A stretch of DNA of 64,000 bases from Paracoccaceae bacterium (GTDB lineage: Bacteria; Pseudomonadota; Alphaproteobacteria; Rhodobacterales; Rhodobacteraceae), in contig JABSSD010000078.1 in NCBI GenBank assembly GCA_013214575.1, positions 1 through 64,000 of the forward strand. The letters run 5' to 3'. Below are positions 43,267 through 51,869 of this stretch, in pieces. A program made the position numbers and the translations under genes. The notes below the pieces were generated by a model. That model was not told where the DNA came from and did no database searches. It worked only from the letters and a program-made list of their open reading frames with translations. The stretch's first letter is position 1. Each line of letters begins with the position of its first letter.

Positions 43267-44503
43267 GACGCATAAAGCCGCCGGGCCAGATGATGGCATC
43301 CGCTGCCGCATAGGCGCGGTCGCGGGCCTCTTGCAGGGTTTCACCCCGGGCAGTCACGTTCAGCACCCGACCGCCGGTGGCCAGTATCTTGCCGTCCTGC
43401 GCCTTGGTGCCGGCGTGGAACACCATATTGCTGGCATCCTCGGGCAGCGCGTCCAGGCCTTTGATCTCGGTGCCTTTTTCATAAGACCCAGGATAGCCAT
43501 TGGCGGCCATGACCACGGTGATGGCATGATCGTCGGCCCAGTTGACCTGGGCGCGGTCCAGGTGGCCCTCGGCGGCAGCCTGCATCAGGTCCAGTGCCTG
43601 CGCGCCCAGACGCATCATCAGCACCTGACATTCGGGGTCGCCAAAGCGCACGTTGTATTCCACCAGCCGGGGCTGTCCGTCCTTGATCATCAGACCGGCA
43701 TAGAGAATGCCCTGATAGGGCGTACCACGACGGACCATTTCCAACATCGTTGGCTTGATGATCTCATTCATCGCGCGGGCCTCGACCTCGGCGCTCAGCA
43801 TCGGCGCCGGGGAGTAAGCCCCCATGCCGCCGGTGTTGGGGCCGCTGTCGCCCTCACCAACCCGCTTGTGGTCCTGCGCCGATCCCATCGACAGCACCTC
43901 GGTGCCATCAACCAGCACAAACAGCGAGGCCTCTTCGCCCTCCATGAACTCCTCGATCACCACCTCGGCGCCGGCCGCGCCAAAGGCACCGCCAAACATA
44001 TCGTCGATGGCCGCCAGCGCGGTGGCCTCGTCAAACGCCATGATCACGCCTTTGCCGGCCGCCAGACCATCGGCCTTGACCACAATCGGCGCGCCCTGCT
44101 CGCGGATGTAATCCTTGGCAGCCTCGGCCTCGGTAAAGTGGCCATAGCCTGCGGTGGGGGCCTTGACGGCGGCGCAGATCTCTTTGGTAAAGGCTTTTGA
44201 CGCCTCCAGTCTGGCAGCTGCCCCAGACGGGCCGAACACCAGCAATCCGGCATCACGCAGCCGGTCAGACACGCCAGCGGCCAATGGCGCCTCGGGGCCG
44301 ACAATGACAAAGTCGATGGCGTTTTCTTCGGCAAAAGTGACAACTGCGCCGCCATTGTTGATGTCCAGATCGGCGCAACTGGCGATCTGCGCGATACCGG
44401 CATTGCCGGGGGCCACGATCAGCTTGTCACATTTGGGGTTCTGCATCACTGCCCAGGCCAGCGCATGTTCACGCCCGCCGCCGCCGAGGATAAGGATATT
44501 CAT
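43238..44503 (-). CDS. purD: Phosphoribosylamine-glycine ligase
   Basis: The 421-residue enzyme begins M-N-I-L-I-L-G-G-G-G-R-E-H-A-L-A-W and has the ATP-grasp domain with G-G-M-G-A-Y-S-P-A-P and Y-N-V-R-F-G-D-P-E-C-Q. It makes glycinamide ribonucleotide in purine synthesis. The ATG at 44503 has GGAGC 8 bp upstream; the longer open frame is ignored. The last 29 bp are repeated, with silent changes, just after the stop codon. It is divergent from xseA. Confidence 0.96.
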   Translation of the reverse strand: MNILILGGGGREHALAWAVMQNPKCDKLIVAPGNAGIAQIASCADLDINNGGAVVTFAEENAIDFVIVGPEAPLAAGVSDRLRDAGLLVFGPSGAAARLEASKAFTKEICAAVKAPTAGYGHFTEAEAAKDYIREQGAPIVVKADGLAAGKGVIMAFDEATALAAIDDMFGGAFGAAGAEVVIEEFMEGEEASLFVLVDGTEVLSMGSAQDHKRVGEGDSGPNTGGMGAYSPAPMLSAEVEARAMNEIIKPTMLEMVRRGTPYQGILYAGLMIKDGQPRLVEYNVRFGDPECQVLMMRLGAQALDLMQAAAEGHLDRAQVNWADDHAITVVMAANGYPGSYEKGTEIKGLDALPEDASNMVFHAGTKAQDGKILATGGRVLNVTARGETLQEARDRAYAAADAIIWPGGFMRRDIGWRALK

Positions 44504-44714
44504 CGAGAGTGCTCCGATCTGCTTGGCCTTGCTTGTCGGGCGTTCTATGCTGCGCGCGACCGTAGAACAAGAATAACCTAGAGTGTGTCGCATCTGACAG
44601 GGGGCAAGCATTTCCCTTGTAGGCCGAGGCAGCGTTTGACGAAGCAAGCACGTTCGGGCCACAAAGGGCGTTCGGTGTGATGCAACACACACTATCCTTT
44701 GGCGGAGCAGCCCA

Positions 44715-46148
44715 TTGTCAGATCTGTTTGATGACCCGACCCCGGGTCAGAACACCCCCGAATTCACCGTCTCGGAACTGTCCGGTGAGATCAAGCGCAC
44801 GCTTGAGGGCACCTTTGGCCGTATCCGGGTGCGCGGCGAGGTGGGGCGGGTGTTCAAGGCACGCTCGGGGCATCTGTATTACGACGTCAAGGATGACCGC
44901 TCGGTGCTGGCCTGCACCACCTGGAAGGGCCAGGTGGCCAATTTGGCGGTGGTGCCCGAAGAAGGGCTGGAGGTGATCGTCACCGGACGGCTGACCGCCT
45001 TTGGCGCCCAGTCGAAATACAACATGAACGTCGAAGAGGTCTCGGTGGCGGGGCAGGGCGCGCTGATGGCGCTGCTGGAGAAACGCAAGAAGCAGCTCGA
45101 ATCTGAGGGCCTGTTTGCCGCCGAGCTAAAACAGCCACTGCCCTATCTGCCACGCTTCATCGGCGTGGTGACCTCGCCCTCGGGGGCGGTGATCCGCGAC
45201 ATCCTGCACCGGTTGTGGGATCGGTTCCCGCGCAAGGTGCTGGTCTGGCCGGTGGCGGTGCAGGGCAAAAACTGTGCCGCCGAGGTGGCCAATGCCATCG
45301 ATGGTTTCAACGCATTCACCCCCGGCGGAGCGCTGCCGCGCCCGGATCTGATCATCGTCGCCCGGGGCGGCGGCTCGGTCGAGGATCTCTGGGGCTTCAA
45401 CGAGGAAATTGTCGCCCGTGCGGTTGCGGCCTCACAAATCCCGCTGATTTCAGCCGTCGGCCACGAAACCGACACCACCCTGATCGACTTTGTCTCCGAT
45501 CAGCGCGCCCCAACCCCCACCGCAGCGGCGGAACTGGCGGTGCCGGTGCGGCTGGAGCTGCTGGCCTGGACCGGTGAACAGGGGGCACGGATGACCCATG
45601 CCGTAGGTCAATCGGTGCAGCAGCGCAAACAGCGGCTCAAGGATCTGTCGCGGGCCCTGCCAAAGCCCGAGCGGCTGCTGGATGAGCCGCGTCAAAAGCT
45701 GGATATCCTGTCCGACAAATTGCCCAACGCACTGATCCGGGGGGTGCAGAACCGCCGGGTTCTGCTGAGCCAAACCTCCGCCGGCCTGCGGCCGCAGGCC
45801 CTGCAACAGCTGGTGGCAAGACGGCGCGACAAGTTGATCAGCCTGTCGTCACAACTCAGCCTGCGGTCGACCTCGCAGAGCCTGGCGCTGCAGAAAGAAC
45901 GGCTGAGCCACCTGTCCAAGCAGCTGGATGCGGTGCAAAGGCAGCGGGTTGGTAAAGCACGGCAAAACCTCGACAGCAGCAGCCGCCAGCTGGAAATCCT
46001 CAGCTACCGGGCGACGCTTCAGCGCGGCTATGCGGTGGTGCGCAGTGGCGCGCAATTGATTACCAATACCCTCGATGCGCAGGCGGCAACGGCGCTGGAA
46101 ATCGAATTTTCCGACGGCAAGGTTCAACTGGGGGCCACAGCGGATTAA
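44715..46148 (+). CDS. xseA: Exodeoxyribonuclease VII large subunit
   Basis: The 477-residue protein has the N-terminal OB domain (F-G-R-I-R-V-R-G-E-V-G, then H-L-Y-Y-D-V-K-D-D) and catalytic core with P-R-P-D-L-I-I-V-A-R-G-G-G-S-V-E-D-L-W and G-H-E-T-D-T-T-L-I-D-F-V-S-D-Q-R-A-P-T-P, then a coiled-coil. With XseB it degrades single-stranded DNA from both ends. It starts at a TTG (44715) with GGAG 8 bp upstream. xseB is not next to it. Confidence 0.94.
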   Translation: MSDLFDDPTPGQNTPEFTVSELSGEIKRTLEGTFGRIRVRGEVGRVFKARSGHLYYDVKDDRSVLACTTWKGQVANLAVVPEEGLEVIVTGRLTAFGAQSKYNMNVEEVSVAGQGALMALLEKRKKQLESEGLFAAELKQPLPYLPRFIGVVTSPSGAVIRDILHRLWDRFPRKVLVWPVAVQGKNCAAEVANAIDGFNAFTPGGALPRPDLIIVARGGGSVEDLWGFNEEIVARAVAASQIPLISAVGHETDTTLIDFVSDQRAPTPTAAAELAVPVRLELLAWTGEQGARMTHAVGQSVQQRKQRLKDLSRALPKPERLLDEPRQKLDILSDKLPNALIRGVQNRRVLLSQTSAGLRPQALQQLVARRRDKLISLSSQLSLRSTSQSLALQKERLSHLSKQLDAVQRQRVGKARQNLDSSSRQLEILSYRATLQRGYAVVRSGAQLITNTLDAQAATALEIEFSDGKVQLGATAD

Positions 46149-46162
46149 GCGCCGCCGCCCGG

Positions 46163-46196
46163 TTTCTTTTTGCTGAAAATACTCAAATCCCGGAGG
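46163..46196 (-). repeat. Intergenic repeat family B, copy 3
   Basis: On the minus strand this reads CCTCCGGGATTTGAGTATTT then TCAGCAAAAAGAA, matching the family at GAGTATTT and the A-rich end. It lies between the convergent xseA and small secreted-protein genes. Confidence 0.45.
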
Positions 46197-46201
46197 TTGC
46201 C

Positions 46202-46606
46202 TCAGACACCGACGTCTGGGCCATAGCACAGCATCTCTTCATCCAGATCCTCGACCTCATACAGTTCGGTGGCCTGCGGGCTGTTCTCGAACCGGGCCAC
46301 CAATCCCTGTGGCTCCAGTGAAAAGCGCCAGCATTGGGGATCACTGCGATGCTGGTAGATAAAACAGATCTGGCCGGCCTCTTCGTACCAGTGCCCGGTC
46401 TCGCAGCGGCCATCCAGAAAAGACCACAACACCCGGCGGCCTGGCAAATATCGCTCAACCCCATAGGGGCTTCCATCAAGCCCATAATACAGGGTGCGCC
46501 CCAGGGTGTAGCGGTCAAACGCCTCGCCTGTCATCGGTTCTCCCGCGCTCAGCGCGGCGGGCAACAGAGGTAACAGGACCAGGGGAATCATCAAACAGTG
46601 ACGCAT
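46202..46606 (-). CDS. Secreted protein of unknown function
   Basis: The 134-residue precursor has a signal peptide (M-R-H-C-L-M-I-P-L-V-L-L-P-L-L-P-A-A-L-S-A-G). The mature part has G-R-T-L-Y-Y-G-L-D-G-S-P-Y-G-V-E-R-Y-L and Q-H-R-S-D-P-Q-C-W-R-F, with cysteines that may pair. Similar small exported proteins occur in Rhodobacterales, but I give no function. The frame extends further upstream; the ATG at 46606 gives the best signal sequence. Confidence 0.65.
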   Translation of the reverse strand: MRHCLMIPLVLLPLLPAALSAGEPMTGEAFDRYTLGRTLYYGLDGSPYGVERYLPGRRVLWSFLDGRCETGHWYEEAGQICFIYQHRSDPQCWRFSLEPQGLVARFENSPQATELYEVEDLDEEMLCYGPDVGV

Positions 46607-46736
46607 TGGGCAACTGTGGCAGATTAACCGGCACCCGGCTATGGGCATGGCCTGGTGGCAGGGGGGTGTAGCGTCACCTTTGACCCGCGCCGGTTGACAG
46701 GGCAGGCTGCGACGCAAACCCCCAAGGAGACGCCCC

Positions 46737-47387
46737 GTGGCATTGGAAAACACCTTTCTGGCAGCCGCATTGCTCTGTGCGCTGGCCTTTCTTTGGCAGG
46801 TTCGCCTGCCGCAGTCGGCTCTGCGCAGCGCCTGTAAAACCGCGGCTGTGCTGCTGCTGGCGCTGGCCGCAGCCCAGAGCGCAGCGCCGCCGCTGCTGAT
46901 CCTGGCGCTATTGGCCTGCGCCGCCGGTGATTATTGCCTGTCGCGCGACGGTGAGGGGTATTTCATGGCTGGCATCGGCGCCTTCGCGCTGGGCCATCTG
47001 GGCTATACCGCCTTGTTTCTGGGCCAGGCTGACAGCGCCTGGACCCGCCTGACCACGATGCCGCAATTGGCACTGATGCTGGCAATGATTTGTATCGGTT
47101 TTGTTATGGCCTGGCTGCTGGCGCTCCGCGCAGGCGCGCTGAAGGCGCCGGTGCTGTGTTACATTCCGATTATTCTGGGCATGGGCGTGGCGGCGCTTTG
47201 CCTGCCCGGGCAGGGCCCCCTGATCTGGCTATTGCCGGCCGCACTGAGCTTCATCCTGTCGGATTTGCTGCTGGCCAGCGAGATTTTCCTGCTGCCCAAG
47301 GATCACCCGGCGCTGCGCGTCACGCCCTATATTGTCTGGGTGACCTATTGGGGCGCCCAGCTCGGGTTTTTTGTCGCATTTGCCTGA
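46737..47387 (+). CDS. YhhN/TMEM86-family lysoplasmalogenase-like membrane protein
   Basis: The 216-residue protein is almost entirely hydrophobic with about eight spans and carries the family motifs G-D-Y-C-L-S-R and S-D-L-L-L-A-S-E-I-F. Human TMEM86B hydrolyses the vinyl ether bond of lysoplasmalogens; bacterial members are less studied. It starts at GTG (46737) with an AAGGAGA site 6 bp upstream. It is divergent from the preceding secreted-protein gene and 62 bp before ftsY. Confidence 0.85.
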   Translation: MALENTFLAAALLCALAFLWQVRLPQSALRSACKTAAVLLLALAAAQSAAPPLLILALLACAAGDYCLSRDGEGYFMAGIGAFALGHLGYTALFLGQADSAWTRLTTMPQLALMLAMICIGFVMAWLLALRAGALKAPVLCYIPIILGMGVAALCLPGQGPLIWLLPAALSFILSDLLLASEIFLLPKDHPALRVTPYIVWVTYWGAQLGFFVAFA

Positions 47388-47449
47388 GGCGCTTTGCATG
47401 TGGCTGCAATCCGCATTATGTGAGGACAAAACCCTTTGCGGAGACCATG

Positions 47450-48502
47450 ATGGCGTTTTTCTCCAAATTAAAAGACCGGCTGTTCAAATCCTCATCGAAA
47501 CTGGAACAGGGGCTGGAGGCAATTGTCGACGAGACGGCTGCCGCTGCAAGCCCGGCGGCCGACTCGGCAGTCCATACTGCACCAGAAACCCGGTCCCAGC
47601 CCGCCTCCCAGTCCGCTTCTCCGGGCGTGTTAGGCCGTCTGCTGGGGCGCCAGGCGGACGAACCCCGCCGGGTGTTGGACGACGATATGCTGGAACAGCT
47701 CGAAGAGCTTCTGATCGCGTCCGATATGGGGGTGGACACCGCGCTGCGGGTCACCGCCAATATGGCCGAGGGACGCTTTGGCAAACGGCTGTCCACGGTT
47801 GAGATCAAGCAACTTCTGGCGGCAGAAATCGCCCGCATCATGGAAAACGTCGCCAAACCGATGCCGATCTATTCCAAGCGCCCACAGGTGGTGCTGGTGG
47901 TTGGCGTCAATGGATCCGGCAAAACCACCACCATCGGCAAATTGGCCAGCCAGTTCAAGGCGGCCGGAAAAACGGTGGTGATCGCTGCCGGTGACACTTT
48001 TCGCGCCGCCGCGGTGGAACAGCTACAGGTCTGGGGGGACCGGGCCGGGGTGCCGGTGCTCACTGCACCCGAGGGCTCAGACCCGGCCTCGCTGGTGTTT
48101 GATGCGCTGACCAAAGCCCAGGCAGACGGCGCTGACCTGCTGATGATCGACACTGCTGGCCGGTTGCAGAACCGCGCCGACCTGATGGAGGAACTGGCCA
48201 AGATTGTCCGGGTGATCCGCAAGGTCGACCCCAGCGCTCCCCATAATACTCTGCTGGTGCTGGATGCCACCACCGGCCAGAATGCGCTGAACCAGGTCGA
48301 AGTGTTCCAGAAGATCTCGGATGTGTCCGGACTGGTGATGACCAAACTGGACGGCACCGCCCGCGGCGGCGTGCTGGTGGCGCTGGCCGACAAATTTGGC
48401 CTGCCAATCCATGCGATCGGGGTTGGTGAGCAGATTGACGATCTGGCCCCCTTTGACCCGCAGGAGTTTGCCGCGGCGCTGACCGGGCTTGACGCCCGCT
48501 GA
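47450..48502 (+). CDS. ftsY: Signal recognition particle receptor FtsY
   Basis: The 350-residue protein has an Ala/Ser-rich N-terminal segment (shorter than in E. coli) and the NG domain: P-loop G-V-N-G-S-G-K-T (residues 152-159), D-T-A-G-R-L-Q-N, and T-K-L-D-G-T-A-R-G-G. It takes ribosomes from SRP to SecYEG at the membrane. Two tandem ATGs exist; 47450 has GGAG at 6 bp and is preferred over 47447. EamA and yciB genes follow on the same strand. Confidence 0.95.
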   Translation: MAFFSKLKDRLFKSSSKLEQGLEAIVDETAAAASPAADSAVHTAPETRSQPASQSASPGVLGRLLGRQADEPRRVLDDDMLEQLEELLIASDMGVDTALRVTANMAEGRFGKRLSTVEIKQLLAAEIARIMENVAKPMPIYSKRPQVVLVVGVNGSGKTTTIGKLASQFKAAGKTVVIAAGDTFRAAAVEQLQVWGDRAGVPVLTAPEGSDPASLVFDALTKAQADGADLLMIDTAGRLQNRADLMEELAKIVRVIRKVDPSAPHNTLLVLDATTGQNALNQVEVFQKISDVSGLVMTKLDGTARGGVLVALADKFGLPIHAIGVGEQIDDLAPFDPQEFAAALTGLDAR

Positions 48503-48503
48503 G

Positions 48504-48556
48504 CCTTTCTTCTTGTTGAAAATACCTTCCGGGGGTCCGGGGGTGGAAAACCCCCG
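48504..48556 (-). repeat. Intergenic repeat family B, copy 4, with hairpin
   Basis: On the minus strand it reads CCGGAAGGTATTTTCAACAA then GAAGAAAGG, preceded by a CCGGGGGTTTT-type GC-rich hairpin (GGGGGT/ACCCCC). It fills the spacer between ftsY and the EamA gene. Confidence 0.45.
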
Positions 48557-48585
48557 GCGCCAACGGCTGACGTAAGGCACGTAAT

Positions 48586-49488
48586 ATGAGCGACTGGCTG
48601 ATATCTCTGGAAGGCACCGAAGCAGGTCATCAAGCGGCCCTGATTTTGGCGCTGATGGCGGCAGTGCTGCATGCGGTGTTTGGCGCCTTGCAAAAAGGCC
48701 GCCATGACCCCTGGCTGTCGCGCGGCGCCATTGATGTCTCCTATGGCCTGATGGCAGCCCCGTTTGCGCTACTGGTGGTGCCCTGGCCAGAGCCGCATAT
48801 GTGGGTGATCTTTGCCGCGGTCTGGGTCATTCACACGCTATACAAAATCCTGCAGGCGCTGGCCTATACCAAGGGTTCCTACACCGTGGTCTACCCGGTG
48901 GTGCGCGGCACCGGGGCGTTGTTTACGGTGATCGGTGCCTATGTGCTGTTTGGCGAAAGCTTTAGCCAGATCCAGTGGTCCGGGGTGATGGTGCTGCTGG
49001 CGGGCATATTTGGTCTTGCGGGTTATAACCTGCGCTATCTGGAAACCAACCGCGATACCCTGGTGATTGCCCTTGTGCTGGCCGGGATCACCGGGCTGTT
49101 TGTGGCGCTCTACACCACCTATGATGCCTATGGCATCCGCGCCACGGCGGATCCGTTCACCTTTCTGGCCTGGTTCTTCATGATCGACGGGGTGGCGATG
49201 CCGCTCTATGCTGCTCTGCGCTACCGGGCGATGAGGACCCCGCCGACACTGGGCCCGCTGATGCTGCGTGGGTTGTTTGGTGGCGCGGTGGCGGTTTTGT
49301 CCTTTGGCTCGATCATGCTGGCGACCCGGCTGGATAAGGTCGGCGAGGCGGCAGTGCTGCGCGAGACCTCAACGGTGTTTGCGGCGCTGATTGGCTGGCT
49401 GGTGCTGAAAGAGAGTGTTGGGCCCCGGCGCATTGCCTTGATGGCTTTGATCGCGCTGGGCGCCGTGATAGTGGAGATGGGCGGATAA
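48586..49488 (+). CDS. EamA/DMT-family transporter
   Basis: The 300-residue protein has about ten membrane spans in two EamA halves and begins with a short hydrophilic stretch. It has the family's end-of-span G-E-S-F and L-K-E-S-V-G-P-R-R motifs. Substrate unknown. Placed between ftsY and yciB, an order I recall from Roseobacter genomes. Confidence 0.85.
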   Translation: MSDWLISLEGTEAGHQAALILALMAAVLHAVFGALQKGRHDPWLSRGAIDVSYGLMAAPFALLVVPWPEPHMWVIFAAVWVIHTLYKILQALAYTKGSYTVVYPVVRGTGALFTVIGAYVLFGESFSQIQWSGVMVLLAGIFGLAGYNLRYLETNRDTLVIALVLAGITGLFVALYTTYDAYGIRATADPFTFLAWFFMIDGVAMPLYAALRYRAMRTPPTLGPLMLRGLFGGAVAVLSFGSIMLATRLDKVGEAAVLRETSTVFAALIGWLVLKESVGPRRIALMALIALGAVIVEMGG

Positions 49489-49537
49489 GGCGGCGCCTGC
49501 ACGGCGCCCCCCGCGAGATGGAACAAAAGGACAGGTT

Positions 49538-50155
49538 ATGGCCAAGACCAAGATCAACCCGATGCTGAAGGTGGCGTTGGAAATGGGCCCCATCGTGGCG
49601 TTCTTTATCGGTTATCTGAAACTGAAAGACAGCAGTTTTCTGATTGCCGGTACCGAGTACCAGGGGTTTATCGTTGTGACCGCCGCCTTCATCCCATTGA
49701 TGGTGTTGTCCTCGGCCATTCTGTGGAAGCTGACCGGCCACCTGTCGAAGATGCAGGTTGTGACGCTGGTGCTGGTCATTGTCATGGGCAGCCTGTCTGT
49801 CTGGCTCAATGACGACCGCTTTTTCAAGATGAAGCCGACGATGATCTACCTGCTGTTTGGCGGCGTGCTGGGCTTTGGCCTGCTGCGCGGCAAAAGCTAT
49901 TTGAAGGTGGTGATGGAGGAGGTGCTGCCGATGCGCCAGGAGGGTTGGATGATCCTGACCAAACGGCTGTGTTTGTTCTTTCTGGGGCTGGCGCTGCTGA
50001 ACGAGGCCATCTGGCGCACACAGAGCACCGAAAACTGGGTCTATTTCAAGACCTTCGGGCTGACGGCGGGTGTTTTCGTTTTCTTTATCTCGCAAAGTGG
50101 CCTGTTCCAGAAATACGGCGAAGAGAGTAAAGACACCACGGACGCGGCTGAATGA
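49538..50155 (+). CDS. yciB: YciB-family inner membrane protein (septation protein A-like)
   Basis: The 205-residue protein has five to six spans and the family pattern L-E-M-G-P-I-V-A-F-F and K-P-T-M-I-Y-L-L-F-G, then N-E-A-I-W-R and W-V-Y-F-K-T-F-G. YciB (also IspZ) helps cell envelope synthesis and septation in enterics. An AAAAGGAC site precedes the ATG. It ends about 110 bp before the convergent GST gene. Confidence 0.9.
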   Translation: MAKTKINPMLKVALEMGPIVAFFIGYLKLKDSSFLIAGTEYQGFIVVTAAFIPLMVLSSAILWKLTGHLSKMQVVTLVLVIVMGSLSVWLNDDRFFKMKPTMIYLLFGGVLGFGLLRGKSYLKVVMEEVLPMRQEGWMILTKRLCLFFLGLALLNEAIWRTQSTENWVYFKTFGLTAGVFVFFISQSGLFQKYGEESKDTTDAAE

Positions 50156-50264
50156 ACGGCGCACAATAACAACCGGGGGCTCCCGCGTCTTTGGCATCAC
50201 ATCACAGATGTGACACCAAGCCTTGGGCGTGGCAGCGCGCCGGGGGCGCGCTGCGGGTCGGCTG

Positions 50265-50963
50265 CTAGCGTTTGAACAACAGATCCTTCGCCGCCTTGCT
50301 TTGCGGGGCGCCGCGCAGTTCCAGCGCCAGCGCCTGACCGGCAATTACCCCGGGGCGGCTGCCGACCAGATCCAGCCAGCGCGCCAGATGTGGTTTGTCA
50401 TCAAGCGTTTGCTGTTGCCCCTGCCAGAGCGAGGCCCAGGGCCATATCGCCATATCGGCGATGCTGAAATGCGCACCGGCGACATAGGTGTTTCGCGCCA
50501 GTTGCCGGTCCAGCACACCGTAGAGCCGCGCCACCTCGGCCCGGTAGCGGTCTTTGGCATAGGGGATATCCTGCGGTGGCTCCATTTTGGGGGCGTATTT
50601 CAGGAAATGATGCGCCTGACCGGCCATTGGGCCGAGCCCGCCCATTTGCCACATCAGCCATTGATCGACCTGCAGTCTGGCCCGGTCATCATTGCCATAG
50701 AACCGCCCGGTCTTGCGCGCCAGATACAGCAGAATCGCGCCGCTCTCAAACAGCGAGAGGGGGGCGCCGTCCGGCCCATCCGGGTCGGTGATGGCCGGCA
50801 TCCGGTTGTTGGGGGCGATTTTCAGAAAATCGACCCCAAACTGATCACCCTTGGAGATGTCAATCAGGTTCAGCCGGTAGGGCAGGCCCATTTCCTCCAG
50901 CGCGATGGAGATTTTCCATCCGTTTGGGGTTGGCCAGTAATAGAGCTGAATTGGCTGCTGCAT
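50265..50963 (-). CDS. YfcG/YghU-like glutathione S-transferase
   Basis: The 232-residue protein has the Nu-class start Q-L-Y-Y-W-P-T-P-N-G-W-K-I-S-I-A-L-E-E, then I-S-K-G-D-Q-F and N-R-M-P-A-I-T-D, and L-F-E-S-G-A-I-L-L-Y-L-A. Nu-class GSTs (YfcG) act as disulfide-bond oxidoreductases with two bound glutathiones. A GGGAGG site precedes the ATG at 50963. Monocistronic. Confidence 0.9.
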   Translation of the reverse strand: MQQPIQLYYWPTPNGWKISIALEEMGLPYRLNLIDISKGDQFGVDFLKIAPNNRMPAITDPDGPDGAPLSLFESGAILLYLARKTGRFYGNDDRARLQVDQWLMWQMGGLGPMAGQAHHFLKYAPKMEPPQDIPYAKDRYRAEVARLYGVLDRQLARNTYVAGAHFSIADMAIWPWASLWQGQQQTLDDKPHLARWLDLVGSRPGVIAGQALALELRGAPQSKAAKDLLFKR

Positions 50964-51206
50964 AAATACCTCCCGCAGGGTTTGGCTGTGATCAAATCTG
51001 TTTCAGCCCCGCTGATAAGAGTGCGGCAGGGATCCGGGGTCAATAGCGGCTGATTTTCAGCCAGACGGTTGGCTGCGTATAACTCACGGGGATTACACAA
51101 ACCTGTGAAACACGGGCATGTGTGTGCTGGTTCACTGTTTATGTCGCATGGCTTCGGTATGGTCGGCGCAGTATCAAACCGCCAAACAACAGCCTTCGGA
51201 GGCAAA

Positions 51207-51806
51207 ATGTCAAACCCCCCTGTGACCCGCCGTTACGCGCTGATGGGCGCTGCCGCTACGTTGATGACGCCGTCGATCCTGCGGGCGCAATCATTGGATG
51301 CGTTTCCGGCTGATGAGAGCCCCATCGAAGAGGTGGTGCCGGTCAAGCGCAATATTTCGGCATTTCAGAAACAGCAGTGGCAGGATCACTTTGAGGCGCT
51401 GGGGGTTGGCTGCCTGCTGGCGGATATCAGCAGCCGGGCGGTGCATTACTGGGGCGGTGACGGGGTGACCTATCGGCTGTTCCCATCCTCGGTGCCGATA
51501 ACCGAAGAGCTGACCCGGCGCGGTTACAGCAAGGTGGTCCGCAAGGCGCAGAACCCCAGCTGGACCCCGACGGCATCGATGCGCGAGAGAGATCCGTCGC
51601 TGCCGCTGCGGATGGAGGGCGGTGCCGGCAACCCGCTGGGCACCCGCGCCATGTATCTGGATTGGCCGGCCTATCTGGTTCACGGCACCCATGATACCCG
51701 CAAGATTGGCCGCCAAAGCTCTTCCGGCTGCATCGGCTTATACAATCAGCATGTGGAAGACCTGTATGAGCTGGTGCAGGTGGGCACGCAGGTCAGACTG
51801 CTCTGA
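51207..51806 (+). CDS. L,D-transpeptidase (YkuD domain), Tat-like signal
   Basis: The 199-residue precursor begins M-S-N-P-P-V-T-R-R-Y-A-L-M-G-A-A-A, a twin-arginine-like signal (R-R-Y-A-L). The C-terminal part has the catalytic motif H-G-T-H-D-T ... S-S-S-G-C-I-G-L-Y-N of YkuD enzymes, which make 3-3 crosslinks or attach lipoproteins to peptidoglycan. A CGGAGG ribosome site fixes the start at 51207. It ends at a strong terminator shared with mmsA. Confidence 0.9.
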   Translation: MSNPPVTRRYALMGAAATLMTPSILRAQSLDAFPADESPIEEVVPVKRNISAFQKQQWQDHFEALGVGCLLADISSRAVHYWGGDGVTYRLFPSSVPITEELTRRGYSKVVRKAQNPSWTPTASMRERDPSLPLRMEGGAGNPLGTRAMYLDWPAYLVHGTHDTRKIGRQSSSGCIGLYNQHVEDLYELVQVGTQVRLL

Positions 51807-51815
51807 GCGCAAAGA

Positions 51816-51845
51816 AAATGGCCGCAGATCACTCTGCGGCCATTC
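51816..51845. terminator. Bidirectional terminator between L,D-transpeptidase and mmsA
   Basis: AATGGCCGCAGA/TCTGCGGCCATT is a perfect 12-bp stem with a TCAC loop and A/T-rich flanks on both sides. It serves both convergent genes. Confidence 0.85.
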
Positions 51846-51869
51846 TTTAATTCAGGTCAGAGGCGGAGT